DNA of 6,480 nt, from NCBI GenBank assembly GCA_030152405.1, contig JASLJL010000198.1:1-6480 (forward strand), given 5' to 3'. Of this stretch, positions 1 through 6,480 are shown one piece after another. Below the pieces are notes generated by a model that was not told the DNA's origin, did not search any database, and saw only the letters and a program-made list of their open reading frames with translations. The translations under genes and the position numbers were made by a program. Origin of the DNA: Gordonia sp. (in: high G+C Gram-positive bacteria) (GTDB taxonomy: Bacteria; Actinomycetota; Actinomycetes; Mycobacteriales; Mycobacteriaceae). Within the stretch, counting starts at the first letter, position 1; each line of letters starts with the position of its first letter.

Positions 1-707
1 ACCCAGTCGAATGCGGCCTTCTCGTCCTCAGCGACGTGATGGATGTTTCCCCACCGCGCTTGATTGTGGGCACTGCCGAGATCCTCGGCCGAGATCTCCT
101 CACCGGTCGTCTGCTTGATGACGTCCGGGCCGGTGACGAACATGTAGCTCTTGTCCTCGACCGCGACGAGGATGTCGGTGTTGGCCGGGGTGTACACGGC
201 GCCGCCCGCGCACTTGCCGAGGATCACTGAGATCTGCGGCGACAGACCCGACAGCAGATCGTTGCGTCGACCCATCTCCGCATACCAGGCCAGCGACGTC
301 ACCGCGTCCTGGATGCGTGCGCCCGCCGAGTCGTTGATGCCGACCATCGGGCAGCCGAGCTTGCCCGCCCACTCCATCAGCCCGGCGACCTTGCGGCCGA
401 AGATCTCGCCGACGGTGCCGCCCATGACGGTCTGATCGTGGCTGAACGCCGCGACCGGACGTCCGTTCACCAGGCCGTGGCCGGTGACCACGCCGTCGCC
501 GTATCCCGTCTCAGAGGAACCCGGCGTCTTCGCGAGCGCACCGACCTCGACGAACGTGCCCGGGTCGAACAGCATCTCCAGCCGAGCGCGCGGCGAGAAG
601 ATGCCTTTCTTCGCACGCTTCGCGACGGCAGCCTCGCCGCCCGGTTCCTTCGCGAGCTCGAGCTTCTCGCGCAGGTCAGCGAGCTTTCCGGCAGTCGTGT
701 CGGTCAC
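1..707 (-). CDS. accD4: AccD4, acyl-CoA carboxyltransferase beta subunit (5' part, runs off the window)
   Basis: The visible 235 residues are the N-terminal half of a biotin-dependent acyl-CoA carboxylase carboxyltransferase subunit; the family is usually a little over 500 residues, so the C-terminal half lies beyond position 1. Visible motifs are [19 protein letters not shown], then [13 protein letters not shown], then [16 protein letters not shown], whose Gly168-Gly169 correspond to the N-domain oxyanion hole of propionyl-CoA carboxylase beta, then [18 protein letters not shown]. By family knowledge AccD4 works with AccA3 to carboxylate long-chain acyl-CoA, giving the extender unit that Pks13 condenses. 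The start is GTG at 707-705, protein [17 protein letters not shown], chosen because a good ribosome site precedes it and the pks13 stop is only 13 bases upstream. That tight spacing implies co-transcription with pks13. AccD5- or AccD6-type subunits are similar, but position next to pks13 supports AccD4. Family is very sure, symbol nearly so. Confidence 0.93.
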   Translation of the reverse strand, partial: MTDTTAGKLADLREKLELAKEPGGEAAVAKRAKKGIFSPRARLEMLFDPGTFVEVGALAKTPGSSETGYGDGVVTGHGLVNGRPVAAFSHDQTVMGGTVGEIFGRKVAGLMEWAGKLGCPMVGINDSAGARIQDAVTSLAWYAEMGRRNDLLSGLSPQISVILGKCAGGAVYTPANTDILVAVEDKSYMFVTGPDVIKQTTGEEISAEDLGSAHNQARWGNIHHVAEDEKAAFDW

Positions 708-712
708 GGGTT

Positions 713-716
713 CTCC
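713..716 (-). promoter_or_regulatory. Ribosome binding site of accD4
   Basis: The minus strand reads CTGGAGAACCC just before the GTG start at 707-705. GGAG sits five bases from the start codon, a normal Shine-Dalgarno spacing, and the site lies wholly in the 13-base gap after the pks13 stop. This supports the GTG as the true start and suggests translation closely follows that of pks13. Confidence 0.7.
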
Positions 717-720
717 AGTT

Positions 721-3700
721 CTACTTGTCAGCGCTCAGGTCGGCGACGCGGCGAGCCAGATCGGCCGCGACCTTCGCCACGTGCGGCTCGTCGACGATAC
801 CCAGGTGATCGCCGCCGATGTGCAGGATCTCCAGGTCGTCGACGACCTCGCTCCACCGACCGTCCTCGTCGATCACGGCCCACTGCGGTTCCAGTTCGAT
901 CGCGCCGTCGTGCATCTTGTCGGCGCGGTACAGGACCACCTTGCCGTCGTACGGGGTCGGATCGATGTTCGTCAGCACCCGGTTGTCGATGAACGACGTC
1001 CGCTGATGCTCGATGATGCCGCCCGGGATCTTCTGATCGGACATCGACATCATCTCGAGGATGATCGCGAACTGCTCGTTGTCGTCGGCGGCCATCAGAC
1101 GATCCATCGGGATCGGGATGTTCTCGTCCAGACCGTAGGTGCGGACCGCGAAGTCCTTCCAGCGTTCCAGGCGGGCGCGCTTGTTCTCCGGGGTGTCGGC
1201 GACGTCCTCGCGGGGACGGACCACGTCGATGAGGCCGACGAACGCGACCTCCTCGCCCTGTTCGATCAGCATCTGCGCGGCGCCGTAGGCGAGCGCTCCG
1301 CCGAGCGACCATCCGACGAGCACGTAGGGACCGTGCGGCTGCACTTCACGCAGCTTCGGCAGGTACTGCGTGACGCGCTCCTCGATGGTGCCTTCGACGC
1401 GGTCGAAGCCGATCACCGGGAGATCGTCGGGCAGACGCTTCACCAGCGCCTCGTACGCCGACGTGTTGCCGCCCGCCGGGTGGAACACGAGCATCGGCGT
1501 CGGATCGCCCGCGGTCGTGTCGAACGTGTGCTGGCGCTCTCCGTCGCGGGTCGGGACCTGCAGGTAGCGGACGAATCCATCGATGTCGGCCGCGTCGTCC
1601 ATCTGCTGACGGACGTAATCAGACATCTCTTCGATTGTCTCCGAGTCGAGGATGTCCTCGATGTCGACCTCGCCGCCGGTCCGCTCATTCAGGCGGTCCG
1701 TCAACTTCTGCGCCGTCTCCTCGTCGAGCACCGGCAGCTTGTTGAAGACGCCGCCCGCGGACTTGCCCGTCACCACGGCGTACGCGCCGAACGTGAGACG
1801 CTCGGCCGCATCGCGCGGCGGGACGTCGGTGCCCGCGGCCTCCGCCGCGGCCGCCTGGTCGTGGATGTCGACGGGGTCGGGCGCCCGGGTGTCGGTCTGT
1901 GTGGTCGACTCGGGCGCGTCCGTCACCGGGTTTCGACTCGGTTCCTCGCTAGCGCTCGCAACCGGCTCAACCTGCTCCGATGGAGTCGGAGCTTGCTGCT
2001 CCTCCTGCATCGCCGCATCGATGTAAGCGTTGAGAGCGGCGGTGTCGAGCTCGCCGCCGTCGGTGGTGCGCGAGGTCAGCTCGTCGAGCTGATCTCGGTG
2101 ACTGACCGCGAAGGCGACGAACTTCTCCACGTCGGCGAGATTCGCCTGACGCATCGCCTGCAGCTGGAGCTGCGGGATGTCGAACTCGTACTCCACCCGG
2201 TTCTTGATGCGCACGGCCATCAGCGAGTCGAGACCGAGTTCGATCAGCGCGATCTCCCGCGGCAGATCCTCCGGGTCGTAGCCCATCGACTCGCCGACGA
2301 TCACCGCGAGACGGTCGCCGACGGTCTCACCCGACTCCGGGTTCCACTTGGCGCCCGCACCGAAGTCCTCGACGATCTCGTCTTCGGTGACGACGCTTCC
2401 CGACTCCGCTCCGGGATCGGCTGCGGCGACCTCGGGGACGCTCGACTCCGTTCGAAGAGCGGAGGGAGCGGTTCCTGTGACGGCCGCGGAGAACAACAGG
2501 GCGTGCCCGCCCGCCGCATCGGCGTGAACGGTGATCGCACCGCCGCCGGGATGGGCGGTGAAGGTGGTGGTGACCGTTCCCGACGTGGGGATCGGCCGCA
2601 CCGATTCGGTGGCACCGACGACCGCAGCCGACCCGAGGACCTGCTTGGCGGCCGCCAGGACCAGTTCACGCGGGTCGGTGACCGCCGCGGCGTTGACCTC
2701 CCACGCATGACGGCCGTCGGGCAGGCCGACGTGCGACCCCGGCACCGTGCCGGCACCTGAACCGCTCGCCAACACCGCGGTGAGCCAGTACGGCTTCCGT
2801 TCGAATCGGGTCCGCGGGATGTCCGCGAACTTCAGGTCCGGGCCGCTGCCGAAGAGTGCCGCGACATCCACCGGGTGGCCGTGGACGTACAGCTTCATGA
2901 GCGCGTTGACGAGGCCGTAGCTCTCGTCCTCCTTGCGACGCAACGTCTCGATGAGCTCGGCGTCGAGGACGCCTGCGCCGAACGTGGTCGCGGCGACCGA
3001 GATGAGGACCGCCGGATTCGGCGACAGCTCGATGAACGTGCGGTGCCCGTTCTCCACCGACTTCGCGATCGCCTGGGCGAACCACACGCTGTGCCGCAGC
3101 CCCTTGAGGAAGTACTCGATGGTGTGGACCGGCTCGTTGCCCGGCCGGTAGAACACCTCGCGGTCGACGGAACTGTAGAAGCCCACCTGCGGGCGCAGCG
3201 GCTCGATGCCGGTCAGCTCGTAGGCGAGCTCCCCGAGCAGCGGATCCATCTGCGACGTGTGGCTGGCGCCCTTGGTCTGCAGCTTGCGGCCGAGCTTGCC
3301 CTCGGCCTCCGCGCGGGCGACGATCGCGTCGACCTGCGGTCCGGGGCCGCCGATGACCGTGTGCGTCGGCGCCGCGTAGACGCAGATCTCCAAGTCCGGG
3401 AAGTCGACGAGGACGTCGTTGATGTCGTCGGCGCTGTACTCGACGAGCGCCATGAAGCGGACGTCGTCGCCGGTCAGCATCGACTCGCCCTCGCCCATGA
3501 GGCGCGACCGCTGGCAGATCACGCGGGTGGCGTCCTCCAGCGTCAGGCCGCCGCTGATGTACGCGGCCGACGCCTCGCCCATCGAGTGCGGAACCAGGAC
3601 GCCGGGCTCGGCACCGTAGTGACGCATGGTGTCGGCGAGCGCCACCTGGATCGTGTAGATGCCGATCTGCGAGGTCTCGATCTCGTACGTCTGCTCGTCG

Positions 3701-5964
3701 TCCAGGAAGATCTCGACCATCGAGTAGCCGAGTTCGTTCTGGATGATCGCGTCCACGCGGTCCGCGTACTTCGCGAACACCGGGTTCTCGGTGTAGAGCT
3801 GCTTGGCCATCTTGCGGTGCTGCGAGCCGAAGCCCGACAGCAGCCACACTGCGGAGGCCGCGTCGGGGGCGTCGCAGGTGTAGACGAACGGCAGCGCTTT
3901 GCCCTCGGCGACGGCGCGGACGCCCTTCACCGCGTCCTCATGGGTGCGAGCCATCACGACCGAGCGCGTGCGCCCGTGGTTGCGGTGTGCGAGCGCGCGC
4001 CCGATGTCGGCGAGCGGCGTCGCGCCCGCATCGGCCTCCAGCCACTCCAGCAGATCCGCCGCCGACTTGCGCCGACGCGACGCGAGGAATCCGGAGATCA
4101 CCAGCGGGACCACGGCGCCCGGCACCGCTGCCGGCGCGAAACCTGCGGCGGGATCGACCTCGACGACCGGAGCCGCGTCCGTCTTCTTCGGCGCCTGTGC
4201 CGCCAGGACGGCCCGTTCGGCCTCGGTCAGGAAGTCCTCATCGTCGTCGTACGCGTCGGCGACGACCGGCTCGGCCGCCACCGGGGCGGGAGCGTCGACG
4301 GTCTCGACGAGATCGGTCGGCAGCACCTCGCGCACGACGACGTGTGCGTTCGTTCCGCCGAAGCCGAATCCGGAGACGCCGGAGATCGCGTGGCCCGAGT
4401 ACCGCGGCCAGGCCGTCGTCTCGGTGATCACACGCAGGTTGGTGGCCTCGAACTGGATGTACGGGTTCGGGCCGACGTAGTTCTTCGACGCGGGGAGCAC
4501 GTCGTTCTGCAGCGACAGGACCACCTTGGCGAGGGCGCCCGCACCGGCCGCCGACTCCATGTGACCGAAGTTGGTCTTCGCCGAACCGAGCAGCATCGGG
4601 GCGAGCGGGTCGCGTCCACGACCCACCACGCGACCGAGGGCGTCGGCCTCGATGGGATCGCCGAGCACCGTGCCGGTGCCGTGCGCCTCCACGTAGTCGA
4701 CGGTGCGGGGATCGATCGCGGCGTCGGCGTACGCCGAGCGCAGGACCTCCACCTGAGCTTCCGGGTTGGGCGCGAAGATGCCGTTGGAGCGGCCGTCGGA
4801 GTTGACCGCCGAACCCGCGATGACGGCGAGCACGGTGTCCCCGTCGCGGCGGGCGTCGGCCATCCGCTTGAGGACGAACACACCGCCGCCCTCGGAGCGG
4901 ATCATGCCGTCGGCGTCCGAGGAGAACGCCTTGATGCGGCCGTTGGGGGCCATCGCGCCGATCTGGTCGAAGCCCAGCGTGGCGGCCGGCGTGATCAGCA
5001 TGTTCACTCCGCCCGCGATGACGACGTCGGAGTCGCCGTTCCGCAGACTGCGCACACCCTCGTGGATCGCGACCAGCGACGACGAACACGCCGTGTCGAG
5101 TGCGATCGACGGGCCGTGGAAGTCGAAGAAGTAGGAGACGCGGTTGGCGATGATCGACGTCGCGGTTCCGGTCAACGCGTAGGCTGCGGTCTCACTCGCG
5201 CCCTCGCCGAGGCCCATCGTCGCGAGCAGCTGGTAGTCGTTGGTGGACGTGCCCATGAAGACGCCGACCTGTCCGCCGCGCAGGTCAGACGGCGGGATGT
5301 GCGCGTGCTCGAGCGCCTCCCACGTGAGTTCCAGCGCCAGCCGCTGCTGCGGGTCGACCATCTCGACCTCGCGCGGGCTCATCTGGAAGAAGTCGGCGTC
5401 GAAGCCCTTGACGTCGTCGAGGTAGCCGCCCTGGACGTTGCCGTTCTCGATGGCCTCCGCCAGACGCGGATCGGCTTTGAACTCGGTCCACCGGTCGTCG
5501 GGGAGATCGGAGATGCCGTCGGCGCCGTCGATCAGCGCCTGCCACGTCGTCTCCGGGGTGTATCCCGCGCCAGGGTAGCGGGTGGAGAGTCCGACGATCG
5601 CGATGTCATCGGCGCTGTCGCGCTCGCGCTCCCAGAAGCGGTCACTGTCGACGTCCAGATCGGCGTCCGGATCGCCCTCGATGATGCGCTTGGACAGCGA
5701 CGCGATCGTCGGGTGCGTGTAGACGACGGTGGCCGTGAGGATGATGCCCGTTCGGTCCTCGACGTCGGCGGCCAGCGCCACCGCGTCTCGGGACGACAGC
5801 CCGAACTCCTCCATCGGACGGTCGACGGAGATGTTGTCGACCGGCTGCCCGGTTGCCTGTGCGACCCAGCCGCGCAGCCAGTCCTGCAGTTCTTCGACGG
5901 TCATGTCGCCCACGGTCTCGCCTGCGGTGTCGCCATGATTCTCGGGTGTTGTGTTCTCAGACAT
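721..5964 (-). CDS. pks13: Pks13, mycolic acid condensing polyketide synthase
   Basis: A 1747-residue type I polyketide synthase that condenses meromycoloyl and carboxyacyl chains in the cytoplasm and passes the beta-ketoester to trehalose. Domains in order: N-ACP about 22-97 (GLSSRD, attachment Ser58); KS about 119-545 (DTACSSS with Cys293, EAHGTGT with His428, KTNFGHME with His468); AT about 705-1010 (PHSMGE with Ser794, Arg819 for the carboxylate, GASHTSQMD with His902); C-ACP about 1213-1290 (GLDSL, Ser1247); TE about 1488-1740 (GWSLGG with Ser1553, Asp1580, GGDH with His1720). ACP-KS-AT-ACP-TE order is specific to Pks13, and no KR, ER or intact DH exists. M. tuberculosis Pks13 is, from memory, 1733 residues; here the stretch from C-ACP serine to TE serine is about 39 residues longer. 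The ATG at 5964 gives an N-terminus like known homologues; GGTGA three bases upstream is a poor ribosome site. Neighbours fadD32 and accD4 supply its two substrates. Confidence 0.98.
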   Translation of the reverse strand: MSENTTPENHGDTAGETVGDMTVEELQDWLRGWVAQATGQPVDNISVDRPMEEFGLSSRDAVALAADVEDRTGIILTATVVYTHPTIASLSKRIIEGDPDADLDVDSDRFWERERDSADDIAIVGLSTRYPGAGYTPETTWQALIDGADGISDLPDDRWTEFKADPRLAEAIENGNVQGGYLDDVKGFDADFFQMSPREVEMVDPQQRLALELTWEALEHAHIPPSDLRGGQVGVFMGTSTNDYQLLATMGLGEGASETAAYALTGTATSIIANRVSYFFDFHGPSIALDTACSSSLVAIHEGVRSLRNGDSDVVIAGGVNMLITPAATLGFDQIGAMAPNGRIKAFSSDADGMIRSEGGGVFVLKRMADARRDGDTVLAVIAGSAVNSDGRSNGIFAPNPEAQVEVLRSAYADAAIDPRTVDYVEAHGTGTVLGDPIEADALGRVVGRGRDPLAPMLLGSAKTNFGHMESAAGAGALAKVVLSLQNDVLPASKNYVGPNPYIQFEATNLRVITETTAWPRYSGHAISGVSGFGFGGTNAHVVVREVLPTDLVETVDAPAPVAAEPVVADAYDDDEDFLTEAERAVLAAQAPKKTDAAPVVEVDPAAGFAPAAVPGAVVPLVISGFLASRRRKSAADLLEWLEADAGATPLADIGRALAHRNHGRTRSVVMARTHEDAVKGVRAVAEGKALPFVYTCDAPDAASAVWLLSGFGSQHRKMAKQLYTENPVFAKYADRVDAIIQNELGYSMVEIFLDDEQTYEIETSQIGIYTIQVALADTMRHYGAEPGVLVPHSMGEASAAYISGGLTLEDATRVICQRSRLMGEGESMLTGDDVRFMALVEYSADDINDVLVDFPDLEICVYAAPTHTVIGGPGPQVDAIVARAEAEGKLGRKLQTKGASHTSQMDPLLGELAYELTGIEPLRPQVGFYSSVDREVFYRPGNEPVHTIEYFLKGLRHSVWFAQAIAKSVENGHRTFIELSPNPAVLISVAATTFGAGVLDAELIETLRRKEDESYGLVNALMKLYVHGHPVDVAALFGSGPDLKFADIPRTRFERKPYWLTAVLASGSGAGTVPGSHVGLPDGRHAWEVNAAAVTDPRELVLAAAKQVLGSAAVVGATESVRPIPTSGTVTTTFTAHPGGGAITVHADAAGGHALLFSAAVTGTAPSALRTESSVPEVAAADPGAESGSVVTEDEIVEDFGAGAKWNPESGETVGDRLAVIVGESMGYDPEDLPREIALIELGLDSLMAVRIKNRVEYEFDIPQLQLQAMRQANLADVEKFVAFAVSHRDQLDELTSRTTDGGELDTAALNAYIDAAMQEEQQAPTPSEQVEPVASASEEPSRNPVTDAPESTTQTDTRAPDPVDIHDQAAAAEAAGTDVPPRDAAERLTFGAYAVVTGKSAGGVFNKLPVLDEETAQKLTDRLNERTGGEVDIEDILDSETIEEMSDYVRQQMDDAADIDGFVRYLQVPTRDGERQHTFDTTAGDPTPMLVFHPAGGNTSAYEALVKRLPDDLPVIGFDRVEGTIEERVTQYLPKLREVQPHGPYVLVGWSLGGALAYGAAQMLIEQGEEVAFVGLIDVVRPREDVADTPENKRARLERWKDFAVRTYGLDENIPIPMDRLMAADDNEQFAIILEMMSMSDQKIPGGIIEHQRTSFIDNRVLTNIDPTPYDGKVVLYRADKMHDGAIELEPQWAVIDEDGRWSEVVDDLEILHIGGDHLGIVDEPHVAKVAADLARRVADLSADK
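1591..1809 (-). other. Carrier-protein-like segment without attachment serine, before TE of Pks13
   Basis: Pks13 residues about 1386-1458 precede the thioesterase. The part [20 protein letters not shown] followed by [19 protein letters not shown] follows the pattern of the second half of an acyl carrier domain, where a helix like TAVELRNRLEERTG leads to a DLFDHPTIAALA-type ending. At the place where GxDSL would stand the protein has [11 protein letters not shown], with no serine, so it cannot carry phosphopantetheine. From memory a similar segment exists in M. tuberculosis Pks13. It may be a worn third carrier domain that now acts as a structural spacer or TE docking element. A simple helical linker is the alternative. 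Confidence 0.4.
1810..2007 (-). other. Disordered linker of Pks13 between C-ACP and the TE region
   Basis: Pks13 residues about 1320-1385 are rich in Pro, Ala, Glu, Ser, Thr and Asp, with pieces such as [12 protein letters not shown] and [12 protein letters not shown] and no hydrophobic core pattern. It should be a flexible tether that lets the C-terminal carrier domain reach AT, KS and TE. The longer spacing between C-ACP and TE relative to the M. tuberculosis protein is most easily placed here, and the REP-like repeat lies inside it. Confidence 0.7.
1928..1972. repeat. REP-like imperfect palindrome inside pks13
   Basis: On the plus strand this 45-base stretch starts GGGTTTCGACTCGGTTCC, passes the palindromic core CGCTAGCG, and ends GCAACCGGCTCAACC. 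The two ends form an imperfect inverted repeat: GGTTTCGACTCGGTTCC reading in from one side against GGTTGAGCCGGTTGC from the other. Short elements of the type GGTTGAGC...GTCGAAACC are, from general knowledge, abundant between genes in Gordonia and related actinobacteria. Here the element is read in frame on the minus strand as residues 1331-1346, [16 protein letters not shown]. No second copy was seen in this window, so its repeat status rests on recognition of the motif. Confidence 0.55.
2461..2742 (-). other. Dehydratase-like remnant within Pks13 (AT to C-ACP linker)
   Basis: Pks13 residues about 1075-1168 do not look like a plain linker. They contain [10 protein letters not shown], then a helix-like [12 protein letters not shown], then [20 protein letters not shown] and [10 protein letters not shown]. 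This order of strand, helix and strands resembles the first hot-dog half of a polyketide synthase DH domain, which also directly follows AT in reducing synthases. The catalytic HxxxGxxxxP segment is absent, and the second hot-dog half with its aspartate is missing, so no dehydration can be expected. The resemblance is my reading by eye; mycobacterial Pks13 appears from memory to have a similar stretch, so it is probably ancestral to the family and structural. Confidence 0.45.
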
Positions 5965-5972
5965 CGTTCACC

Positions 5973-5978
5973 AGCCTA
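5973..5978 (-). promoter_or_regulatory. Possible -10 element of a leaderless pks13 promoter
   Basis: The minus strand reads TAGGCT, matching the TANNNT consensus of mycobacterial -10 elements, with eight bases before the pks13 ATG. That spacing would put the transcription start at or next to the ATG, giving a leaderless mRNA, which is common in this order. It would also explain the poor ribosome site. No good -35 hexamer is seen 16-18 bases upstream. A six-base degenerate match occurs often by chance, so this is a weak call. Confidence 0.25.
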
Positions 5979-6007
5979 CTGATCGGTTCGATCGTTGATA
6001 GCACGCA

Positions 6008-6041
6008 AGCCCGGCACGCCTCGCAAGGGGCGTGCCGGGCT
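6008..6041 (-). terminator. Hairpin between fadD32 and pks13, likely full or partial terminator
   Basis: AGCCCGGCACGCC at 6008-6020 and GGCGTGCCGGGCT at 6029-6041 form a perfect 13-bp GC-rich stem with an 8-base loop. It begins 35 bases past the fadD32 stop codon and ends 43 bases before the pks13 start. On the minus strand the tail is TTGCGTGC, without a run of T, so it is not a classical intrinsic terminator; strong stems lacking a T tract are accepted as weak or partial terminators in actinobacteria. It could instead stabilise the 3' end of a processed fadD32 transcript. Confidence 0.6.
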
Positions 6042-6076
6042 CGCATCGGGAGGTTCTTCTAGGCGGCGTCCGCCGC

Positions 6077-6480
6077 CTATTCGCCTGCGTCCGGGAACGC
6101 GGTCTGCTGGTATCCACCGCGCAGAGTTCCGTCGACGTACGCGGCTTTCGTCGCGCGCCGGGCGATCTTGCCGCTCGACGTGCGGGGGATGGACCCGGCG
6201 GGCACCAGCAGCAGATCGCGGACCATCACGCCGTGGCGGCCTGCGATCGCGGCGCGGACCGTGTCGGCCACTTCCTGCGGATCGGTCCGACGGCCGGGGC
6301 CGCGCTCGGCGACCACCACGAGCTGCTCCGACGCGTCGTCGGCGTCGTACGTGAGACCGCTGTGGCCCTGCTCGAACACCTCTCCGGGCAGCTGGTTGGC
6401 GGGCACCGCGAACGCGGCGACGAAGCCGGGGCGCAGCGCGGGGCTCGCCTCCTGCGCGCTGAACTCGAGGTCCTGCGGGT
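6077..6480 (-). CDS. fadD32: FadD32, long-chain fatty acyl-AMP ligase (3' end, runs off the window)
   Basis: The last 133 residues of an adenylate-forming enzyme, ending at TAG 6079-6077; the upstream bulk lies beyond position 6480, and full-length FadD32 is a little over 600 residues. The visible part is the mobile C-terminal subdomain: [30 protein letters not shown], then [20 protein letters not shown] followed by [20 protein letters not shown]. The lysine of the PRTSSGKI motif (codon 6167-6169) is the conserved A10 lysine of the superfamily. The words match the C-terminus of mycobacterial FadD32 closely. By family knowledge it converts meromycolic acid to acyl-AMP and transfers the chain to the N-terminal carrier domain of Pks13. 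It lies 112 bases upstream of pks13 in the same direction, so co-transcription is likely, although a hairpin lies between them. Other FadD ligases share the fold, but the context fixes the identity. Confidence 0.95.
   Translation of the reverse strand, partial: PQDLEFSAQEASPALRPGFVAAFAVPANQLPGEVFEQGHSGLTYDADDASEQLVVVAERGPGRRTDPQEVADTVRAAIAGRHGVMVRDLLLVPAGSIPRTSSGKIARRATKAAYVDGTLRGGYQQTAFPDAGE

Noticed and set aside
484..2760. A 758-codon open frame on the plus strand, opposite TE, C-ACP and the start of accD4
   Set aside because: Same composition artefact: repetitive [17 protein letters not shown] sequence, no domain, and opposite two confirmed genes.
2666..3847. A 393-codon minus-strand frame inside the AT region
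   Set aside because: It is an out-of-frame reading of pks13, very rich in Arg, Gly and Pro, while the pks13 frame has intact AT catalytic motifs here.
4114..4314. Acidic Ala/Pro-rich stretch between KS and AT of Pks13 (residues 551-617, with [14 protein letters not shown]) as a possible insertion
   Set aside because: Interdomain linkers of this composition are normal in type I synthases, and KS-to-AT spacing is not longer than in known Pks13 as far as I recall.
2875..5982. A 1035-codon open frame on the plus strand, opposite most of pks13
   Set aside because: Its product is rich in Arg, His, Asp and Val with no recognisable domain, and it lies opposite well-conserved KS and AT coding sequence. 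Long antisense frames are usual in high-GC genes because of third-position bias.
1..6480. Search for a novel defence, mobile or biosynthetic system
   Set aside because: All coding space is taken by fadD32, pks13 and accD4, a well-known locus; no transposase, integrase, toxin, CRISPR repeat or RNA gene signature was seen.

Overview
The window is high-GC and carries three genes, all on the minus strand. Transcription runs from high to low coordinates: fadD32 (3' end only, 6480 to 6077), pks13 (complete, 5964 to 721) and accD4 (5' part only, 707 to 1). This is the conserved mycolic acid condensation locus, so the organism is almost certainly a mycolate-making member of the Mycobacteriales (Corynebacteriales). 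Protein sequence and base composition suggest a Gordonia-, Tsukamurella- or Rhodococcus-like genus more than Mycobacterium proper, but the genus cannot be fixed from sequence reading alone.

The three products work in one step of cell-envelope synthesis. FadD32 activates the long meromycolic acid as an acyl-adenylate and loads it on the N-terminal carrier domain of Pks13. AccD4, with the biotinylated AccA3 and other subunits, carboxylates the second long acyl-CoA to make the extender unit, which the Pks13 AT domain loads on the C-terminal carrier domain. The Pks13 KS domain condenses the two chains, and the TE domain releases the alpha-alkyl beta-ketoacyl product onto trehalose. Reduction and transport are encoded elsewhere.

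Layout: 1-707 accD4; 708-720 short gap with the accD4 ribosome site; 721-5964 pks13 (1747 residues, N-ACP, KS, AT, C-ACP, TE, all catalytic residues present); 5965-6076 intergenic gap with a 13-bp perfect hairpin and a possible leaderless promoter; 6077-6480 fadD32 end. There is no gene-free stretch over 300 bases, and I saw no RNA gene, CRISPR array or insertion sequence.

The locus itself is well described, and I do not see a new system here. The less ordinary items lie inside and beside pks13: a short REP-like repeat that seems to have been captured in frame in the linker before TE, a dehydratase-like remnant between AT and C-ACP, a carrier-like segment without an attachment serine before TE, and the hairpin that may separate fadD32 from pks13 expression.
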